Shown here: positions 24,301 to 32,652 of the stretch, one piece after another
How the letters are laid out: every line of letters begins with the position of its first letter
Numbering within the stretch: position 1 is the first letter of the stretch
Assembly: GCA_028818705.1 (NCBI GenBank)
Contig: JAPPNJ010000129.1
Coordinates: forward strand, 1,676 to 65,510
From: Candidatus Poribacteria bacterium
Lineage (GTDB): Bacteria > Poribacteria > WGA-4E > WGA-3G
Direction: 5' to 3'
DNA length: 63,835 bases
Notes under the pieces: generated by a model
What the model was told of the DNA's origin: nothing
Databases searched by the model: none
Seen by the model: the letters and a program-made list of their open reading frames with translations, nothing else
Program-made: the position numbers and the translations under genes

Positions 24301-25195
24301 TGGCGATCTTTTGCTCAAGCGTCGGTTCTGGTAAGAGATCTCCTGCCAACTGTTCAATCGTAAACTGGTCGAAGGGCATATTTTTATTTAGTGCCTCAAT
24401 TACCCAATCACGGTAGGGCCACATTTCACGGTAGTTATCTAAATGGAGTCCGTGGGTATCCCCGTAGCGTGCAACGTCTAACCAGAATCGGGCGAGATGT
24501 TCGCCGTATTCAGGCTTCGCCATGAAGGCTTCAATAACCTTCTCATAAGCATCTGGTGAATCATCTTCGAGGAATTTGTGGATCTCTTCGCGGGTCGGCG
24601 GTAAGCCGGTGAGATCAAAACTTAGGCGGCGGATCAGGGTGCGTTTGTCGGCTTCGTTCGCCGGAGTTAGCCCCTCTTTTTCAAGACGTGAGAGTATGAA
24701 TGCGTCAATGGGGTTTCGGATCCAGTCTTGGTCTTTGACCTCCGGTGGGGCTGGACGGACTGGTGTGGTAAATGCCCAGTGTTCTTCCCATTTCGCGCCT
24801 TCGCGAATCCATTGAGCGATAACATCAACCTGTTCAGGTGTCAGCGTCTTGTTGAAGCCTGCTGGCGGCATGCGGTAGTGGTCATCATTAGAGACGATAC
24901 GAAGATGCAATTCGCTCTCTTCGGGTTTACCTGGAACGATCACCGGATATCCGCTCGGTTCGGAAAAGGCGCCCGATTTCGTATCAAGCCGCAGGTTAGC
25001 CTCCCGTGTTTTCGCATCTGGTCCGTGGCAGGCGAAACAATTATCTGCAAGAACAGGTCGGACATCAAGGTTGTAATCAACCGTTGCTTGTACAGATTCG
25101 TTCTGCTCTGCAGACGTCGTGGAAAGCCCGAGCACAGTGATGTAGAAACACACCAATATGATCATTAGTGGAATCGTATTGTTAACAGTCTTCAC
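21380..25195 (-). CDS. PSCyt1/DUF1549/DUF1553 family exported cytochrome-like protein
   Basis: The 1271-residue protein has a signal peptide (MKTVNNTIPLMIILVCFYIT), a PSCyt1 haem-binding motif CFACH at 53-57, DUF1549 (about 125-330) with a second CAQCH near 338, a central region with carbohydrate-binding-like sheets, and DUF1553 at the C-terminus (FAKWLLSAEHPLTARVAINR, RYRLDAEMVRDNALALSG). These proteins typically pair with DUF1501, seen next door, and may act in periplasmic polysaccharide degradation. Residues about 515-590 are an acidic Ala/Asp/Glu/Thr low-complexity insert. I chose GTG 25195 because GGGAGAGG lies six bases upstream; ATG 25219 precedes that site. Confidence 0.88.
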   Translation of the reverse strand: MKTVNNTIPLMIILVCFYITVLGLSTTSAEQNESVQATVDYNLDVRPVLADNCFACHGPDAKTREANLRLDTKSGAFSEPSGYPVIVPGKPEESELHLRIVSNDDHYRMPPAGFNKTLTPEQVDVIAQWIREGAKWEEHWAFTTPVRPAPPEVKDQDWIRNPIDAFILSRLEKEGLTPANEADKRTLIRRLSFDLTGLPPTREEIHKFLEDDSPDAYEKVIEAFMAKPEYGEHLARFWLDVARYGDTHGLHLDNYREMWPYRDWVIEALNKNMPFDQFTIEQLAGDLLPEPTLEQKIATGFNRCHVTTSEGGSIDEEYYVRYAIDRANTTSTVWMGLTVGCAQCHDHKYDPITQKEFYQLYAYFNNITEKAMDGNRKDSPPVVKLPTPEQEVELAAFDEQIADLDDQTKAPIPEVDATQIAWENRMPRWTTLKPTSLYSKGGATLEILEDYSVLASGTNPEQEIYEVIAELPPGKWSAVRLEGITHESLPKAGVGRSDNSNVVLTDFAVFIAPSAADSDASPAEDIAHSDAETETQADNAAVGDADVEVEAGSTPTPDTNTEVTAEEAPVDEADAENETANTDPDDPWTRVPIVQAWADHEQALGEDGLSGIVAKAIDDKPETGWALDRKSENRQAIFLVAAPFGMEGGQLKIRLKHEFDLRQKSLGRFRLALTDAPTIYPIGSKMTLGDWHAAGPFTAEHGNIAFYKVYEPETKNVNTNDTFEVNGKTIKWEKQAHWVDGQVHNDIVGESSATYLSRNITSVTQQRAQLYIGSNDALKVWLNGTEILSKNVQRDAGADQEQFQVQLKPGNNALLLKVVNYSGLSGFYFRIETEAPMTPADVVEIVGMPRSERETEQQAKIRDYYRQNLTPDKTLNENTQRAFADLKALFADLAEVQQKRDTLDAELTTTLVMEEREEPRGAYVLARGEYQNRREQVYPQTPAVLPGVPTDAPPNRLGFAKWLLSAEHPLTARVAINRFWQDVFGAGIVETAEDFGTQGTPPVHPELLDWLATEFIASGWDVQKMLKLMLTSATYRQGAQVTPEKLERDADNILLSRGPRYRLDAEMVRDNALALSGLLYTKIGGPSVKPPQPGGLWKAVGFTGSNTDTFVQDTGADKVYRRSLYTFWKRTAPPPQMNILDAPSREACAIRRERTNTPMQALMLMNDPQFFEAARAFAERAIKEGGETPEERIAYLFEAATARLPKPVEEALLLKTFQVHYQELEADPEAAKALITVGESAPDETLNAVEVAAWTMLANLILNLDEVLNKG

Positions 25196-25408
25196 TATAA
25201 TCCTCTCCCTTTTATGCATTTAGGACGCAGCTTGACACGTTTCCCAGAAAAAAAGCGCGAGCTGCAATTTGCTATAACAGATTGGCAATTGTGACGCTTA
25301 GTTAATCAAAAGGTTTAGCAGTAATTTTACGGTGCGGTTGCTTTTTTGTCAATATCCCACTCTGATCGCCAGAATCTTGCTGTTGCTGGATGGCATAGAA
25401 TAACTTTT

Positions 25409-26179
25409 CTACTGCGTCGCAATTTTCTCAAAAATGATAACGTGCTGCCACGGCAAGTCATCAATCGTTTCTACCCAAACAAGCGGATGTGGTGTCGCCT
25501 CTTTAATCACCTGCAACTCACTCATTTTGTGCAAACGTTTGATTGGCACACTCGGATCCTCGGCGCGGTATTCGACGAAAGCAACTCTGCCGCCAATTTT
25601 GAGTCCACGGCAGATGTTCTTCATCATTTCATAGGGATGCGAAAACTCGTGATAGACATCTACCATAATTACCAAATCTACCGATTCCGGCGGCAATTTC
25701 GGGTCGGTGATAGTCCCTAAGACTCCTTTGACGTTTGTGATGCCTGCCTCCGTCATTTTTTCGGCAAGCAACTCAAGCATTTCAGGTTGTATGTCAACCC
25801 CGTAGATAGTGCCCGTGTCCCCGATCTTCGGTGCGATACGTCGGGCGATATAGCCTGTCCCGACACCGATATCCGCCACAACATCCCCCTTTTTAAGTTT
25901 TAACAACCCAACAAGAAGATTTGGCATCTCTTCACGTTCACGCTCAGGACGCTCCAACCATTCCGCCCCTTGATGTCCCATCACGCGAGAGATTTCGCGT
26001 CCCATGTAGATTTTACCGATCCCGTCGCGGCTTGGTTTTCGCTGTTCGTAGTGTGTGCTCGCTGGACGCGTAGCATCGGTCTCTGAATGCTGTTCGCTGT
26101 TGGACAAAATTGTTACACAGTTCAACAGGAGCAGCAGAGCGATAATGCTTGCAAAGTGTTTGGTGGTTTTCGGTTTCAC
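25409..26179 (-). CDS. Exported class I SAM-dependent methyltransferase-like protein
   Basis: This 256-residue protein has an N-terminal hydrophobic segment (FASIIALLLLLNCVTIL, about 9-25), predicting a signal peptide or anchor, followed by a complete class I methyltransferase domain: VVADIGVGTGYIARRIAP (motif I, about 100-117), YGVDIQPEML (motif II), and LVIMVDVYHEF (motif IV). Export is odd because S-adenosylmethionine is cytosolic. Similar exported methyltransferase-like proteins occur in marine bacteria. GTG 26179 follows the stop of the upstream Gfo/Idh/MocA gene by only three bases, implying translational coupling. Confidence 0.75.
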   Translation of the reverse strand: MKPKTTKHFASIIALLLLLNCVTILSNSEQHSETDATRPASTHYEQRKPSRDGIGKIYMGREISRVMGHQGAEWLERPEREREEMPNLLVGLLKLKKGDVVADIGVGTGYIARRIAPKIGDTGTIYGVDIQPEMLELLAEKMTEAGITNVKGVLGTITDPKLPPESVDLVIMVDVYHEFSHPYEMMKNICRGLKIGGRVAFVEYRAEDPSVPIKRLHKMSELQVIKEATPHPLVWVETIDDLPWQHVIIFEKIATQ

Positions 26180-26182
26180 TGC

Positions 26183-27226
26183 TTACCATCTTCCGAGGTA
26201 AAGTCCTCGATTTTCCATTGGCATCGGCACTCGCTTTCCTTGCTGCCGTTGTGAGTCAACGATCGCGAAAACCATCTCGGTGCTTCGGTGCGCGAGCTGA
26301 ATGTTGCCTTGTGTTTCAGTATCGGTGTCAATCGCATCAACAATATCCTCAATGCAACCGACAGTCCCACTTTTCCGTTCAAAGGCTGGAAATGGTGCGT
26401 CTAAAATTTCATCAAATTGCCCTTGCCGTTTGCGGAGTTGAAAACCGAGTCCGTTGTTGAGGGAACGGACTGTGCCTTCGCTACAATTCACTTCAAATTC
26501 GTAAGCCGTGCCGGGAACGCTGATGCCGTTAATACCGTTCTCAAAACGGATGAACCCCATTACAATACCCGGATCGGTCTCGGTGCGGTTATCTTCAAAA
26601 TCGGCATCGTCAACAGCAACGTTGCCCTGTACGTATTCTATTGGAGAATCGCTTGCCAAAAACAGGAGTAGATCGGCGGCATGCGTATATCCCCAGAGTG
26701 CAGCACCCCCGGTATAGGCAATGATAGAACGTCTATCGCCGAGCGTCCCGCTTTCGAGAATCTCACGCATTTTGATGTATCCTGGCGTGAAACGACGCTG
26801 CGTGCCGAGGTTGAACTTGATGTTATATTTTTCACATACCTCTACCATGGCATCTGCCTCTTCCATAGAGGCGCAGAGCGGCTTGTCGCAATAGATGCCT
26901 TTCACGCCGTTTTCTGCGGCGAATTGCGTGATGTCGGCGTGATTGCCTGGGCGTGTGGCTATACTAATAATATCCGGTTTCTCTTGGACTATCATCTCAC
27001 GATAGTCTAAGTAATACTTCGGGATATCCCATTTGTTGCAAACGTACTGGGCTTTCTCTTCGACCACATCTGCAGCGGCGATGAGATCTGTTCGCTCATA
27101 AGCGGTATACCCCGAGGCATGCGAATACGGTAGCGCACCGAACGGTGATGCGCGAACTTCTTCATCAATTGTGCCACCCATTCTACCACAACCAACGATG
27201 CAAACACGGTATTGATTCGTTTCCAT
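26183..27226 (-). CDS. Gfo/Idh/MocA family oxidoreductase
   Basis: This 347-residue NAD(P)-dependent oxidoreductase starts YRVCIVGCGRMGGTIDEEVR and carries DKPLCASMEEADAMVE at the EKP position (Asp replaces Glu). The C-terminal domain includes YTGGAALWGYTHAADLLLFL. AAGGAATAATT lies upstream of ATG 27226. Its stop is three bases before the start of the methyltransferase gene, so the two form a transcript. It is distinct in sequence from the enzymes at 18404 and 56599. The substrate is probably a sugar or cyclitol. Confidence 0.88.
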   Translation of the reverse strand: METNQYRVCIVGCGRMGGTIDEEVRASPFGALPYSHASGYTAYERTDLIAAADVVEEKAQYVCNKWDIPKYYLDYREMIVQEKPDIISIATRPGNHADITQFAAENGVKGIYCDKPLCASMEEADAMVEVCEKYNIKFNLGTQRRFTPGYIKMREILESGTLGDRRSIIAYTGGAALWGYTHAADLLLFLASDSPIEYVQGNVAVDDADFEDNRTETDPGIVMGFIRFENGINGISVPGTAYEFEVNCSEGTVRSLNNGLGFQLRKRQGQFDEILDAPFPAFERKSGTVGCIEDIVDAIDTDTETQGNIQLAHRSTEMVFAIVDSQRQQGKRVPMPMENRGLYLGRW

Positions 27227-27239
27227 TTTTTAATTATTC

Positions 27240-27394
27240 CTTGCGGTTAAACAACGTGCGTTTGGACTTTGAAATGCGTTTCTTATATCTTGAAGAAACA
27301 CCCAAGCAAAAACCCTGCGCCGTTGTTGCAGGCTACGGGTTTGGTAGAAAGACGAAAATTGTTTTGCCCCGTAGCGGGTCCTGTTAGAAATACG
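27240..27394. repeat. Intergenic region with fourth copy of the CACCCAAGCAAAAAC motif
   Basis: GAAGAAACACCCAAGCAAAA at about 27292-27311 matches the three copies in the first kilobase of the window. It is followed by a CCTGCG...GCAGG inverted repeat. The gap separates two minus-strand genes. Confidence 0.6.
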
Positions 27395-28234
27395 TTAGAC
27401 ACTTAACTCTACAACATCCTGTTTGACGATCTCTTTCGTATGCTGATAAAATGCCGTCTGCACCAGTTCCTGAACTTCCGGAGTTAACCGGTTGATGATT
27501 ATTTCTGGCAGACTCGGTTTCCCTTCATATTGTGGACGATACCGCAAAATAAGAAAGCGTCTATCTCGGTCCTTCGGTTTCCACTGTAAGACCCCATGTG
27601 TTAGCAACTCAGAGATAACGACAAAATCCCCTGCCTTGGGTGTAATACTTGTGAAAATATCATCTGGTTCGGGGTCAATACCGTCGGGTCCCGGCGTTAG
27701 GAGATCTTCAGGTCTTTCAAATTTGCTCTTATGCGAACCTGGAATGACAATCAGTCCGCCGTCGCCGGGTTGTACGTCTGTCAAATAAAAGAACGCTACG
27801 AAATCGTTGCAGTAGATATGGCTATCTTTGACTTCATAACGGGTAAGCCAGTGCCGTCCTTCACGCGCACAGTGCAGACCTGCTGGATTCGTCCCCATCG
27901 GTTGCCGATCCGGATTGTGCTGCTCAAGCGTAAGAGTGCCAGTAACAAAGCGCGGTTTATTGAAGGTAAATTCTTTGATGAGGGGCCAGATAGCCGGATG
28001 CACCGTCATCGCCTCAAGTGATCGGTCGAAGGCGAATCCGTGTTCATATCTACCACCTTTGCCAGGCTCTAATTCACGCGGACGCGTTGTAAACCCTTCG
28101 GGACGCTCGTCAATCGGGGTATGAATATACCGATCCACAGCCTCTTGCGCTGCCTTCAGGGCATCGCCTTTAACAGCTCCCTCAATGTGCAAATAGCCTG
28201 TGACGTCAAACAGATAGCGTTGTTCGGGGGTCAT
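27395..28234 (-). CDS. Phytanoyl-CoA dioxygenase (PhyH) family protein
   Basis: This 279-residue protein is a candidate Fe(II)/2-oxoglutarate-dependent oxygenase. The fold is recognisable from RYLFDVTGYLHIEGAVKGD at the N-terminus, YCNDFVAFFYLTDVQPGDGG (strand after the metal site), VIPGSHKSKF, and GDFVVISELLTHGVLQW with the distal His. The proximal HxD is less clear in this paralogue (HCAREGRH, HIYCNDF). I chose ATG 28234, since AAGGAG lies seven bases upstream; a TTG at 28255 precedes that site. It is unlike the tandem pair at 60.6 kb except in fold. The substrate is unknown. Confidence 0.82.
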   Translation of the reverse strand: MTPEQRYLFDVTGYLHIEGAVKGDALKAAQEAVDRYIHTPIDERPEGFTTRPRELEPGKGGRYEHGFAFDRSLEAMTVHPAIWPLIKEFTFNKPRFVTGTLTLEQHNPDRQPMGTNPAGLHCAREGRHWLTRYEVKDSHIYCNDFVAFFYLTDVQPGDGGLIVIPGSHKSKFERPEDLLTPGPDGIDPEPDDIFTSITPKAGDFVVISELLTHGVLQWKPKDRDRRFLILRYRPQYEGKPSLPEIIINRLTPEVQELVQTAFYQHTKEIVKQDVVELSV

Positions 28235-28608
28235 TCCACACTCCTTCTCTGCCAACCAATTGTAGAATTAAGATTTAGAAACGCCTGTGCAACGAATTGT
28301 ATCACACTTTTGAATTTTATGTAAATTCATTCTGATGTATTATACCAAATCTGAAAAATAAATTCGCATTTTAGAGATTTTGAAATGCTATGAGGATTCG
28401 GACGGATGAGACGGGCGAGGGGACCTCGCCCCTACGAGCCGTTTTTCGTTAATGAGAAGCGTTTATTCAGAAATGGTATTAGTTGTCAGTTATCAGTACG
28501 GATTGTTCCGCAGCTCTGTCAGCTGTCAGCTAACGCATCTGTTAATATCCGCTTGCAACCTGTGCTTTTCTATAGTAAAATGTCAAAAAATGCAACAGAG
28601 GTTACATA
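28235..28608. other. Gene-free divergent intergenic region with a palindrome
   Basis: The 374-bp gap separates divergent genes. It contains GGGCGAGG-GGA-CCTCGCCC (28413-28431) capped by CCTACGAG, then fragments of the heptad family (TTGTCAGTTATCAG near 28480, CAGCTGTCAGCTAA near 28520), and the promoter at 28553. The AT-rich portion at 28260-28380 holds nothing else that I recognise. Confidence 0.6.
28553..28581 (+). promoter_or_regulatory. Sigma-70 promoter for the isomerase gene
   Basis: TTGCAA (28553-28558), a 17-bp spacer, TAAAAT (28576-28581). The predicted start near 28588 leaves a leader of about 20 nt containing AGAGG before ATG 28609. Confidence 0.6.
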
Positions 28609-29523
28609 ATGAAACTCGGATTTGTGAGCGCAATTTTACCAGAACAGACGTTGGCAGAAGTCGTCGGGTTTGCAGCAGACACTGGCTTCGATTGTGTTGA
28701 ATTGATGTGCTGGCCCAAAGGAAAAGCGGAACGGCGTTACGCCGGTGTCACGCATGTTGATGTAACAGATTTTTCGCAAACAGCAGCAGATGAAATCCTG
28801 CAATGTGTTTCGGACGCCGGTATAACAATCAGCGGCTTAGGCTATTACCCAAATCCACTGACCCCCAACGCAACTGAAGCCGCTATCTATAGCGAACACC
28901 TCAAAAAACTGATTCTGGCTGCAGAAAGATTATCAGTAGACATTGTAAACACGTTCATCGGTAGGGATCAGACGCGCACGATAGACGAAAATTGGGATCG
29001 TTTTAAGCAGGTGTGGAAACCATTAATCCAATTCGCTGCCGACCACGGTATTCGCATCGGTATCGAGAATTGCCCAATGTTTTTCACAGAAGATGAGTGG
29101 CCCGCTGGGCAAAATCTCGCCTATTGTCCTGAGGTTTGGGAACGGATGTTTGAGGAAATTCCGTCTCCGAACTTTGGACTCAATTTTGATCCATCGCATT
29201 TTATATGGCTCCAGATGGACTATCTGAAACCACTTGTGACTTTTGCGGATAGAATCTTCCACGTGCATGCCAAAGATGTCCGGTTAGACAGAGCAAAACT
29301 CGACGAGGTCGGTATCCTCGCAACACCTTTGTCATATCATACGCCGAAACTTCCTGGACTCGGTGATGTCAACTGGGGAAGTTTCTTTTCCGTTTTAAGC
29401 GATACTGGTTATGAAGGCGCTGTCTGTGTTGAGGTAGAAGATCGGGCTTATGAAGAGACGTTGGAGATGCGACAACGTTCCCTACAGCAGAGCCATATCT
29501 TTCTGAGGCAGTTCACCGGATGA
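28609..29523 (+). CDS. Sugar phosphate isomerase/epimerase (xylose isomerase-like TIM barrel)
   Basis: This 304-residue protein is of the AP endonuclease 2/IolE-like TIM-barrel family, acting as epimerase, isomerase or dehydratase on sugars or cyclitols with a divalent metal. The expected metal-binding strands are present: [12 protein letters not shown] (Glu), [10 protein letters not shown] (Asp, His), FHVHAKDVR (His) and [10 protein letters not shown] (Glu). Gfo/Idh/MocA enzymes often work with this family, though none is adjacent here. It is followed 18 bp later by the BioF-like gene, so the two are probably cotranscribed from the promoter at 28553. Confidence 0.88.
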   Translation: MKLGFVSAILPEQTLAEVVGFAADTGFDCVELMCWPKGKAERRYAGVTHVDVTDFSQTAADEILQCVSDAGITISGLGYYPNPLTPNATEAAIYSEHLKKLILAAERLSVDIVNTFIGRDQTRTIDENWDRFKQVWKPLIQFAADHGIRIGIENCPMFFTEDEWPAGQNLAYCPEVWERMFEEIPSPNFGLNFDPSHFIWLQMDYLKPLVTFADRIFHVHAKDVRLDRAKLDEVGILATPLSYHTPKLPGLGDVNWGSFFSVLSDTGYEGAVCVEVEDRAYEETLEMRQRSLQQSHIFLRQFTG

Positions 29524-29541
29524 GATGGAGCAACATCTCTG

Positions 29542-30717
29542 ATGAGTAGTTACGACTGGTTGGACACAGAATATGCAGCAATAGAACAAGCGGGTTTACG
29601 CCGCCGTCTTCGCACCGTCATGAGCGCGCCAACGGGAACGATTAATCTTGACGGACGCGATGTTGTGTTGCTCGGCTCAAACAACTATTTGGGGTTAAGC
29701 ACACATCCCGGAGTCATCGCGGCTGCAGTCGAAGCGACGCAAACCTTTGGCACAGGGGCAAGCGGCTCGCGCTTGATTTCGGGAAATAGTGAACTGTATA
29801 CAACCTTGGAAACAAACCTTGCGAAGACGAAAGGCACTGAAGCTGCGCTTGTTTTTAGTTCAGGCTACGCTGCCAATACCAGCATCATCCCTGTGCTTGC
29901 GGGTGAAGATGACCTCATCTTAAGCGATGCGCTTAATCACGCCAGTATCATAGACGGATGTCGTCTGAGCCGTGCCAGTAAAAAAATTTATCAGCATTGC
30001 GATGTGGAACACCTTAAGACTTTGCTTTCGGATTCTACTACATTTCGGCGGAAACTCATCGTGACAGACGGTGTTTTTAGCATGGACGGCGACATTGCGC
30101 CCTTACCCGACATCTATGATCTTGCTGCACAACACGACGCAATGGTTCTGGTAGACGACGCACACGGGTTTGGCGTATTAGGAAAAGACGGGAACGGCAC
30201 CGTTTCACATTTCGGTCTGGAAGGAAAAGAGATTGTTCAGATGGGGACACTGAGCAAATCGGTTGGTGCCCTCGGCGGGTATATTGCGGGGAGTCGCGCG
30301 CTGATTGAATTGCTCATCAACCGCGCTCGCAGCTTTATCTTCACGACGGGATTACCACCGGCGACGTTGGCAGCGGTGAATGCTGCGCTTGACGTAATAC
30401 GGTCCTCACCAGAATTACGGAAACGCCTGTTCTCGCACGCGAAGTGTCTCAAAACAGCGTTGATTGACTTAGGGTATACCCTATTGCCGAGCGAAACACA
30501 GATTCTTCCGGTGATATTAGGGGGCCCACAACGGGCAACACGCGTAGCAGAAGCACTACTCACCGAGGGTGTATTCGCACCAGCCATCCGCCCACCGGCT
30601 GTGCCAACGGGAACCAGCCGTTTAAGACTTACCGTCATGGCAACACATACAGAGGCCGAAATAGAACAGGCGATTACTGGATTTGCAGAGGTCTATCGTC
30701 TTGCCGATAGCGGATAA
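29542..30717 (+). CDS. bioF: 8-amino-7-oxononanoate synthase-like (alpha-oxoamine synthase)
   Basis: This 391-residue PLP enzyme condenses an acyl-CoA or acyl-ACP with an amino acid. It shows DGVFSMDGDIAPLPDIYDLA, VDDAHGFGVLG, and the PLP lysine in MGTLSKSVGALGG, followed by NRARSFIFTTGLPPA, a run typical of BioF rather than 2-amino-3-ketobutyrate ligase. No other biotin gene is nearby, so a KBL-type or other acyl transfer role remains possible. The start is preceded by a small hairpin (GAGATG-loop-CATCTC, 29524-29541) that encloses the only GGAG. Confidence 0.8.
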   Translation: MSSYDWLDTEYAAIEQAGLRRRLRTVMSAPTGTINLDGRDVVLLGSNNYLGLSTHPGVIAAAVEATQTFGTGASGSRLISGNSELYTTLETNLAKTKGTEAALVFSSGYAANTSIIPVLAGEDDLILSDALNHASIIDGCRLSRASKKIYQHCDVEHLKTLLSDSTTFRRKLIVTDGVFSMDGDIAPLPDIYDLAAQHDAMVLVDDAHGFGVLGKDGNGTVSHFGLEGKEIVQMGTLSKSVGALGGYIAGSRALIELLINRARSFIFTTGLPPATLAAVNAALDVIRSSPELRKRLFSHAKCLKTALIDLGYTLLPSETQILPVILGGPQRATRVAEALLTEGVFAPAIRPPAVPTGTSRLRLTVMATHTEAEIEQAITGFAEVYRLADSG

Positions 30718-30787
30718 AAAAACGGTTTGCTACATTAATCCTCTTATTTGAGGCACTGCGAACAGTCACGCGCCTCCGTTCCAGTTC

Positions 30788-30816
30788 TTGAAATTTTTGT
30801 CCGTTCATGCTAAACT
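30788..30816 (+). promoter_or_regulatory. Sigma-70 promoter for the cupin gene
   Basis: TTGAAA (30788-30793), a 17-bp spacer ending in TGC, TAAACT (30811-30816). The predicted start near 30823 gives a leader of about 30 nt with GAGAGGTG before ATG 30854. The in-frame TTG at 30788 is the -35 box, not a start codon. Confidence 0.55.
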
Positions 30817-30853
30817 AAGTCAAATCTTATTGCTAAAGAGAGGTGAATCAGAA

Positions 30854-31267
30854 ATGCGTACAAAAGCACATATTATCGATTTTGAGAAACAGAATCCTAT
30901 CGATCGTGGAACCGGTGTGAAAACCGTGCCGTTAGCTGGTAAATGGATCGATTCGACCTCACTCACCAACGGCGTGACGATGTTTGATCCCGGCGCGGCG
31001 ATCGCTCGCCACTACCACAACTGCGATGAGTCCGTTACGATTCTCGAAGGTGAAGCCTCTTGTGAAGTGGATGGCGAAGTTTTTACCATGAAAGCCTTTG
31101 ATACGACATTCGTTCCCGCCGGCATTCCACACCGATTTTGGAACGATAGCGATGCACCGATGAAAATTCTATGGACATACGCTTCGGTCAACGTAACCCG
31201 TACATTCACGGAGACAGGCGAAACGGTGCAACACTTGTCATCGGGTGATCAGGCAGTTGTCAATTGA
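30854..31267 (+). CDS. Small single-domain cupin protein
   Basis: This 137-residue protein has both cupin motifs: RHYHNCDESVTILEGEASCE (motif 1 with the His pair and Glu) and FVPAGIPHRFWN (motif 2 with His). A metal-binding beta barrel is therefore expected; the family includes dioxygenases, isomerases and sensors. ATG 30854 has GAGAGGTG about seven bases upstream. It is followed 21 bp later by an M20 peptidase, probably in the same transcript. Confidence 0.8.
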   Translation: MRTKAHIIDFEKQNPIDRGTGVKTVPLAGKWIDSTSLTNGVTMFDPGAAIARHYHNCDESVTILEGEASCEVDGEVFTMKAFDTTFVPAGIPHRFWNDSDAPMKILWTYASVNVTRTFTETGETVQHLSSGDQAVVN

Positions 31268-31288
31268 CAGGGATTGAGGAGACTTAAA

Positions 31289-32527
31289 ATGTCCGTTCAA
31301 ACCTATATTAAAGACAATCAAACTGCGCTTTGTGCGTTGCTGCAGGAACTCGTCAGGATTCCAACCGTCAATCCACCCGGTGAAAACTATGCCGAGATTG
31401 TTGGATTATTAGATGCAAAGTGCCAAGCATTAGGGATGCAGACCCAAATAGCCGAGGTCCCAATAAGTCGGGCAGAACAGGTTATCTCAAACGCAGCGAC
31501 GCATCCGCGATTGAATCTCATTGGGCGCTGGGATGTCGGGGCAGAAAGGACGGTGCATTTCAACGCACACTATGACGTCGTTCCCGTTGCAGGGGACTGG
31601 CGTTTCAATAATCCGTTCAGTGGGGCGATTGACGGCGAATGGCTCTATGGACGTGGTGCTGACGACATGAAAGATGCTATTGCTGCACTCCTCTTTGCGA
31701 TTGAGGCTATTCAACAGACTGGCATCAAACCGCAGTTCAATATTGAATGCTCCTTTACCTGCGATGAAGAAACCGGTGGACAGTTGGGGGCGGGATATAT
31801 TGTCGAAGAAGGATTAGTTCATGCGGATTACGTCGTCAACTGCGAAGGCGGTTCAGAAATGAATATCGGCAACGGACACAACGGCGTACTCTGGTTAGAG
31901 ATTGATGTTGAAGGTAAAGCAGCGCACGGCGCACAGCCAGATAAGGGTATAAATGCTTTTGAGAAGACTGCCGAACTTGTGACAGCACTACAACGGGTTA
32001 AACGGAATTTGAAGTCGCCTGAACGGGCGTTTAAACTTCCCGATGGTAGCGATCGTTATCCTACACTGAACATCGGTGGAACATTCCGGGGCACTGACGG
32101 CGATAAAGTTAATACCGTCCCGGCGCGCGTCACGTTCTCAATCGACCGACGCATTACCCCGAACGAGGAACTCGAATTCGTCGAACTTGAATTGCGAGAG
32201 GCGATTTCCGGTGCCTGCCAGTATTATCCCGATTTGAAAGCAAAGGCGCGCGCCATTTTGCGAATCGAGCCGTGCTTGACAGACACCGCCTCACCGATAG
32301 CGCAAGCGTTTGCTGATGCAGTACGTACTGTCCGTTTCAATCAACCGCGATTTAGAGGCACTACGGGATTTACAGACTTGCACTATTTCGTCAATACAGG
32401 CTTACCCGGCGTTGGGTATGGGCCGAGTGGCGAGGGCGGACATGCTATAAATGAACGTGTAAATATCCCTGATTTGGTCAGGACTTCTGCCATCTATGCG
32501 ACCTTTATGACGCGAGCAGAACTGTAA
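31289..32527 (+). CDS. M20 family metallopeptidase (ArgE/DapE type)
   Basis: This 412-residue dinuclear zinc hydrolase removes acyl groups from amino acids or small peptides. The metal-site segments are NAHYDVVPVAG (His, Asp), GRGADDMKDAIAALL (shared Asp), CDEETGGQLGAG (catalytic and bridging Glu), and GGHAINERVNIPDL near the C-terminus (last His). The dimerisation domain contains AAHGAQPDKGINAFEKTAEL. GAGGAGA precedes ATG 31289. The lysine- or arginine-biosynthesis substrates are not supported by the neighbours, so a catabolic deacylase is as likely. Confidence 0.88.
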   Translation: MSVQTYIKDNQTALCALLQELVRIPTVNPPGENYAEIVGLLDAKCQALGMQTQIAEVPISRAEQVISNAATHPRLNLIGRWDVGAERTVHFNAHYDVVPVAGDWRFNNPFSGAIDGEWLYGRGADDMKDAIAALLFAIEAIQQTGIKPQFNIECSFTCDEETGGQLGAGYIVEEGLVHADYVVNCEGGSEMNIGNGHNGVLWLEIDVEGKAAHGAQPDKGINAFEKTAELVTALQRVKRNLKSPERAFKLPDGSDRYPTLNIGGTFRGTDGDKVNTVPARVTFSIDRRITPNEELEFVELELREAISGACQYYPDLKAKARAILRIEPCLTDTASPIAQAFADAVRTVRFNQPRFRGTTGFTDLHYFVNTGLPGVGYGPSGEGGHAINERVNIPDLVRTSAIYATFMTRAEL

Positions 32528-32652
32528 TACAAGAACTAACGCAGAACCAAGCCAAAAACCTATTGGCTTTAAGTTGATATTCACGCCTTGGACATGTTAC
32601 CATTTTCATATTACATCCGCGGAAACATGTACTTTGGAGGGCACAGATCGCT

